DNA of 21,627 nucleotides from Phoronis australis (lineage: Eukaryota > Phoronida > Phoronidae): assembly GCA_002633005.1 (NCBI GenBank), contig NMRA01000418.1, forward strand, positions 309,173-330,799, read 5' to 3'. The position numbers and the translations under genes are program-made. Positions 18,542 through 21,627 of this stretch are shown piece after piece. Within the stretch, counting starts at the first letter, position 1. Each line of letters starts with the position of its first letter. The notes below the pieces were generated by a model. That model searched no databases, was not told the origin of the DNA, and saw only the letters and a program-made list of their open reading frames with translations.

Positions 18542-18916
18542 ACTCTACAACAAGCTGGCTTACTGCAGTTTTACTAACGATGTTGTCAGCTATCACTTGC
18601 AAAGTGTACTGGCTTTCATCATCGGGTGTACATGTAACTTGCGACAAAGTGATGGTGAAGTTAGTTTTTCCATTAGAGTAGTCAGTAGAACAACGAGATG
18701 CATAACTTCCAACACATCCTCCATCAGCCTCAATTCTTTGTGTTTGTACTACTATAGGCGCCATAAAAACAATCTTGCCATCTTCTTTCTTCAACTCTAT
18801 TAGGCTTAATTTTTCATCACTGCCCAGCGCATAACCTATCCGAAACTCAGCATTACTACCATTGAGGCCAATGACTTTAGGACTTACAGACACACTAAGG
18901 GCAAAAACAGCAACAT
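18542..18916 (-). CDS. Ig-like exon (D1), V-set-like with non-canonical cysteines, phase 1-1
   Basis: The acceptor TTTTTTGGTCTTTCAG precedes 18916 and a GTAAGT donor begins at 18541. The exon is 375 bp, exactly 125 codons in phase 1-1. The layout is V-set-like: a B-strand region FRIGYAL, a C-strand region LSLIELKK, a D-strand piece GSYASRCS, an E-strand NFTITLSQV, and an F-strand DDESQYTLQV where Y-x-C is expected. The canonical B and F cysteines are replaced by Ile and Leu. Instead there are Cys68, Cys76 and Cys96, which could form another disulfide. Sequons are NGS (19-21) and NFT (86-88). It joins the D2 exon in frame through a Tyr codon. The domain is probably extracellular and may be a recognition domain. 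An upstream exon with the signal peptide is missing from what I can see. Confidence 0.82.
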
Positions 18917-18999
18917 CTGAAAGACCAAAAAAGAAGGAATTAACATTACCGAAAACTTGCAAATTCACGCCATAGGCGCTTAAATTGGGAAACCCTGAG

Positions 19000-20270
19000 A
19001 CATGGAGGTGGGTGATTCAAGTCGGTGGGTGGGCGTCAGGGCAATTACCCTAGCAGTGGCAGCTTACATCCCAATTGGGCAAGCGCGCGATTTTTTCATT
19101 TAATCCTGGGACACATATTGTCGTTCAATAAGCAGACCACAAAGTTTGTCATGGCAGAAACAGGTTTTCGACTTCGAAAGTAACATTATTAATATGTTTT
19201 GGGTAAGGTATAGATTTGTTGCATGCATTTTTTATGGCCCTAAGTGGGCATAAAAAGTGCAGAACCGTTCTGCACACTTTGAGACTAAATAGGATAGTCT
19301 CGTATGAAAAAATCGCCTTCAGTCTGAATGTCTAAGCTTGTTTCAGGAAAATCAGGCTAAGACAGTCACAGTCGAAAAAGAAACAGATATGGTAAAACTT
19401 CAACAGCTACAGTATTTAGCACACAATATGGCATACAAGGGAAATTTGATTTTGTCAAATTTTTCAAGAGGAATAGATATTCACAAACTGTTATTCTATT
19501 GTTAGCTTACTACATGTATGTAGTGTGTAGATGTAACAAAACAACATTTGGTAATTCAAAGCTTTTTTATAATTTTCTGCTAAGCAATCAGCCTTTGAAA
19601 AATGGAAATTGACAATTCTGGTGATTATTTTTGTGCTAAATAAGTGATAATTGAAGTTACCGTAACTTCTTCGAAAAATGGGCTCAGTACATGTACATTG
19701 TAGTTGGCTAGGTTCGGCTTGGCCACAGCTGTGAGCTATTCCACCAATACTGCGCATTGTCCTGCTGCAAAACTTGCCTGAGGGTTATGTAGTCACCGAC
19801 CCTATTAAAATGTCCGTGGCCAACTTCCAAACGTCATATCTTGGAATTGCTGATCAGGTCATATGGAACTTTCACATACTATGCTTTATGAAATACTCTC
19901 CAAAATCCTATTAGGAACGTTTAAAATGGTCAATTTGACATGAGGGCTTATCAAAACATGAACTTAAAAGGTTTTACATAAGTGTTTGACATTTTCTTAG
20001 TGTACCAGAATGCTATGACCCACAAATGAAATAGCTGTCTCTAAAAAGACTGACTGTTGATGTAGCTATCTCTAAAAAGAGGCTGACTGTGCATAGATAG
20101 CCACAATTGAGCTACCTACAGTGTATCTGTAACCAAACGACTGGCTGTGCATAGATGGACATAAATTTGTCATGCTGATAATGTTGGCATGCTGCAACTA
20201 ACAGGGATAGCAATGGCTTCGTTATCTACCTTCTCTGTTTTGTTCCTTGACTGTTTACACATGACCTTCT
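19000..20270. other. No gene recognised; short local repeats
   Basis: Between 20035 and 20160 there are three imperfect copies of GACTGACTGT / GGCTGACTGTGCATAGAT and two of CTCTAAAAAGA. No signal-peptide exon for the Ig gene was identified here, although it would be expected upstream of 18916. Confidence 0.5.
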
Positions 20271-20285
20271 GTTATAGTTTTGCTT

Positions 20286-20447
20286 ATGGGTTTGGATTCG
20301 GTGACTGTGGCCATGCTGGTCCTGTTCCTCTGTGTTCTGCCGTTACTTGGACTCACGTTGATCTGTTCATGGTACCACCGGGAGAAGATAAAGAAATACT
20401 GGATCAGCAGAACACTGGGCAGGAAGTATCAGCACGTGTTTAAGTGA
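20286..20447 (+). CDS. Small single-pass membrane protein or terminal exon
   Basis: The frame from an ATG at 20286 to TGA at 20445-20447 gives 53 residues with GC-rich third positions. A hydrophobic segment (VTVAMLVLFLCVLPLLGLTL, about residues 7-26) is followed by ICSWYHREKIKKYWISRT and a basic tail ending K. That is a typical single transmembrane segment with a cytoplasmic basic flank. An acceptor (CCTTCTGTTATAG, exon from 20278) lies eight bases before the ATG in phase 1, so this may be the last exon of a longer plus-strand gene. Otherwise it is a complete small membrane protein. A second open frame over the same bases is less coding-like. The family is not recognised. Confidence 0.5.
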   Translation: MGLDSVTVAMLVLFLCVLPLLGLTLICSWYHREKIKKYWISRTLGRKYQHVFK

Positions 20448-20835
20448 ACTATAGTCAGTTTGGATTTTGTGTAAATGTAATGAGTAAAGCCAGCATACCA
20501 GTTACGATTGTTTATCAAGAGGTGTCGTGATTGTTTTTCAGTAACATGTTGTCGTGTCGACGGAACCAGCACACAAGAAATGATTTTTTATTGCCGACAT
20601 TGTTATCAATGAGAAATCGTATTGTGTACGCTGGCCTTCAGTAATTAGAAGTCTTCAGCAAGAGTTGAGCAGTGCACGGAGTGCTCAAGCAGTCTCAGTG
20701 AGTTAGTATTAGCTCAAGGAAGACTTACCATACTTGATGCACCAGAAAGAAAACTCATTACTAATGTACTTTAGTAGTGCTTGTCTGTGACAATGTTTAT
20801 TTGAATATTACGTAAAAATAGATGCACTGCTACAG

Positions 20836-20857
20836 TATGTTACCTGTCTTATGGATG
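20836..20857 (+). CDS. Very tentative 22-bp plus-strand exon
   Basis: An AG (GCTACAG) precedes 20836 and a strong GTAAGT donor follows 20857. In one frame (CYLSYG then a split TG|G) it joins the exon at 21095 in frame. It is too short to judge by itself. Confidence 0.2.
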
Positions 20858-21094
20858 GTAAGTAGAGTCTAAAAGCCATTATTTTTGTGGCCGGCAACAT
20901 TCATTTGTAAACATGGCTGTAATTCGGGAGCACGTTTTCCGGTATGCAAAATTGATTAAATACACGACGCTTTTCATTATTAATAGTATAAACATGAAAA
21001 ATGGCTGTGGATTGCTGACTGGCTCATTGGCTTGCCAGTGTCTACTTTAACGAGTTGGCATGACGACGTGTCATTTTGAATTCTTTATTTTTAG

Positions 21095-21239
21095 GCAATC
21101 ACTTCGCTCTGTGAAAACAGAAACAAGATTGAACAAACCCCGGCCTGCTGCGCCACTCAGACCACATAACCCATACCCTCAGCACCACCGGCGAGGGGCG
21201 AAAGTTTCCGCAACAAAAAGATTTCCCAGCCAATGCTGA
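21095..21239 (+). CDS. Candidate terminal exon with a basic, Pro-rich C-terminus
   Basis: The acceptor TTCTTTATTTTTAG precedes 21095. The frame starting CAA at 21096 is open for 47 codons to a TGA at 21237-21239. It reads QSLRSVKTETRLNKPRPAAP, then a Pro/His/Arg-rich stretch (PHNPYPQHHRRG), then KVSATKRFPSQC. It needs an upstream exon ending in two bases of a codon. Two options are seen: the 22-bp exon at 20836, or a weak internal donor (TTCATG then GTACCA) at 20372 inside the membrane exon. The second would swap the tail after ...LICSW. The high proline and arginine content suggests a disordered cytoplasmic tail. The family is unknown. Confidence 0.38.
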
Positions 21240-21304
21240 CAAGAAATACCAACGAAGCCTCAGATAGTAATTTGGCTCAAATGGCTCCTACACGTTATTA
21301 AAGA

Positions 21305-21360
21305 AAGCCCCGCCTCTTCCTGCCAATCCGCCTCCCGCCAGTCGCCATGTTGCTCCACCC
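21305..21360. promoter_or_regulatory. GC-rich CCAAT / GC-box / YY1-like cluster, possible promoter
   Basis: GC-rich sequence with GCCCCGCCTC (GC box), CTTCCTG (ETS-like), CCAAT (21323-21327), CGCCTCCCGCC, and GTCGCCATGTTG, whose complement CAACATGGCGAC resembles a YY1 site. It could drive a plus-strand gene beyond the window, or, read on the minus strand, the Ig gene whose 5' exons lie upstream of 18916. Confidence 0.35.
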
Positions 21361-21627
21361 AGGTCACAGTCTATGGCTGTTGCCCTACTGTCGCAGATCA
21401 AATCTCAACATATCCTAGGACCTCAAGGAAATCCAGTCAGGAAAAGTAGTTACTCCTACATTAGCGCGCTGCAAAATGTCATACCACGTAGCTTTATGAA
21501 ACTCGACTGGCCCTCCACTTAACGTAACAGCAAGTGCTGTTTCAGATCAGTGAATGGGTCTACATTTCGTTTACAGCGCCTGTAAATTGTTCGTGTTTTT
21601 CGTGCGACTGCGTTTAGTGGGAACGCT

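Noticed and set aside
18471-18803. Plus-strand 110-aa open frame
   Set aside because: Antisense to the D1 Ig exon, with no splice support of its own.
20189-20443. Plus-strand 84-aa open frame overlapping the membrane exon
   Set aside because: Different frame from the GC3-rich transmembrane frame, and its codon use and composition are less protein-like.

Overview
The window reads as nuclear DNA of an invertebrate animal. It is AT-rich (roughly 60 percent or more by eye), gene-sparse and full of short repeats. It has GT-AG splice sites, phase-1 introns between immunoglobulin (Ig) exons, TACATGTA-type words, a TA microsatellite and one unresolved base (N at 5830). There is no bacterial gene organisation. 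The phylum cannot be fixed from the sequence. The unusual Ig domains would suit a cnidarian or another marine invertebrate, but that is a guess.

The best-supported gene lies on the minus strand and spans most of the window. Two Ig-domain exons, at 18916-18542 and 14225-13908, are both symmetric phase 1-1 and join in frame. The first domain (D1) lacks the canonical B- and F-strand cysteines. The second (D2) has the normal C...W...C core. Downstream, between 8541 and 3899, lie six copies of a 36-bp phase 1-1 mini-exon. Each adds 12 residues of the type [D/V/G]-T-x-[K/N]-P-T-E-N-G-x-G-G. Five copies have usable splice sites and one has lost its acceptor AG. The copies sit inside duplicated intron blocks (about 3200-4770, 4771-7400 and 8380-8600). 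The product looks like a cell-surface or secreted Ig protein whose stalk length could be set by mini-exon number or splicing. Its signal-peptide exon was not found. Its transmembrane exon is at best the weak candidate at 1546-1691.

Region by region: 1-3200 holds small tandem repeats and no convincing gene. 3200-8600 is the mini-exon array. It contains a 627-bp near-identical repeat on both sides of the N, which could be real or an assembly artefact. 8804-10449 looks like a foldback-type repeat element: two arrays of about 33-bp units in opposite orientation enclose about 1 kb with a TA microsatellite. 11.06-13.14 kb has several weak minus-strand coding candidates, partly broken by stops. 14.2-18.5 kb is the large intron between the two Ig exons. 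It contains a possible plus-strand promoter and first exon (15.59-15.80 kb, THAP-like start), coding remnants, and a TATA/GC-box/CACGTG cluster at 17.3 kb. 20.28-21.24 kb carries plus-strand 3' exons, including one transmembrane segment with a basic tail. A GC-rich CCAAT/YY1-like cluster lies at 21.31-21.36 kb.

Most long open frames in this window are antisense shadows or translations of repeats. The plus-strand and 11-17 kb coding calls are tentative.
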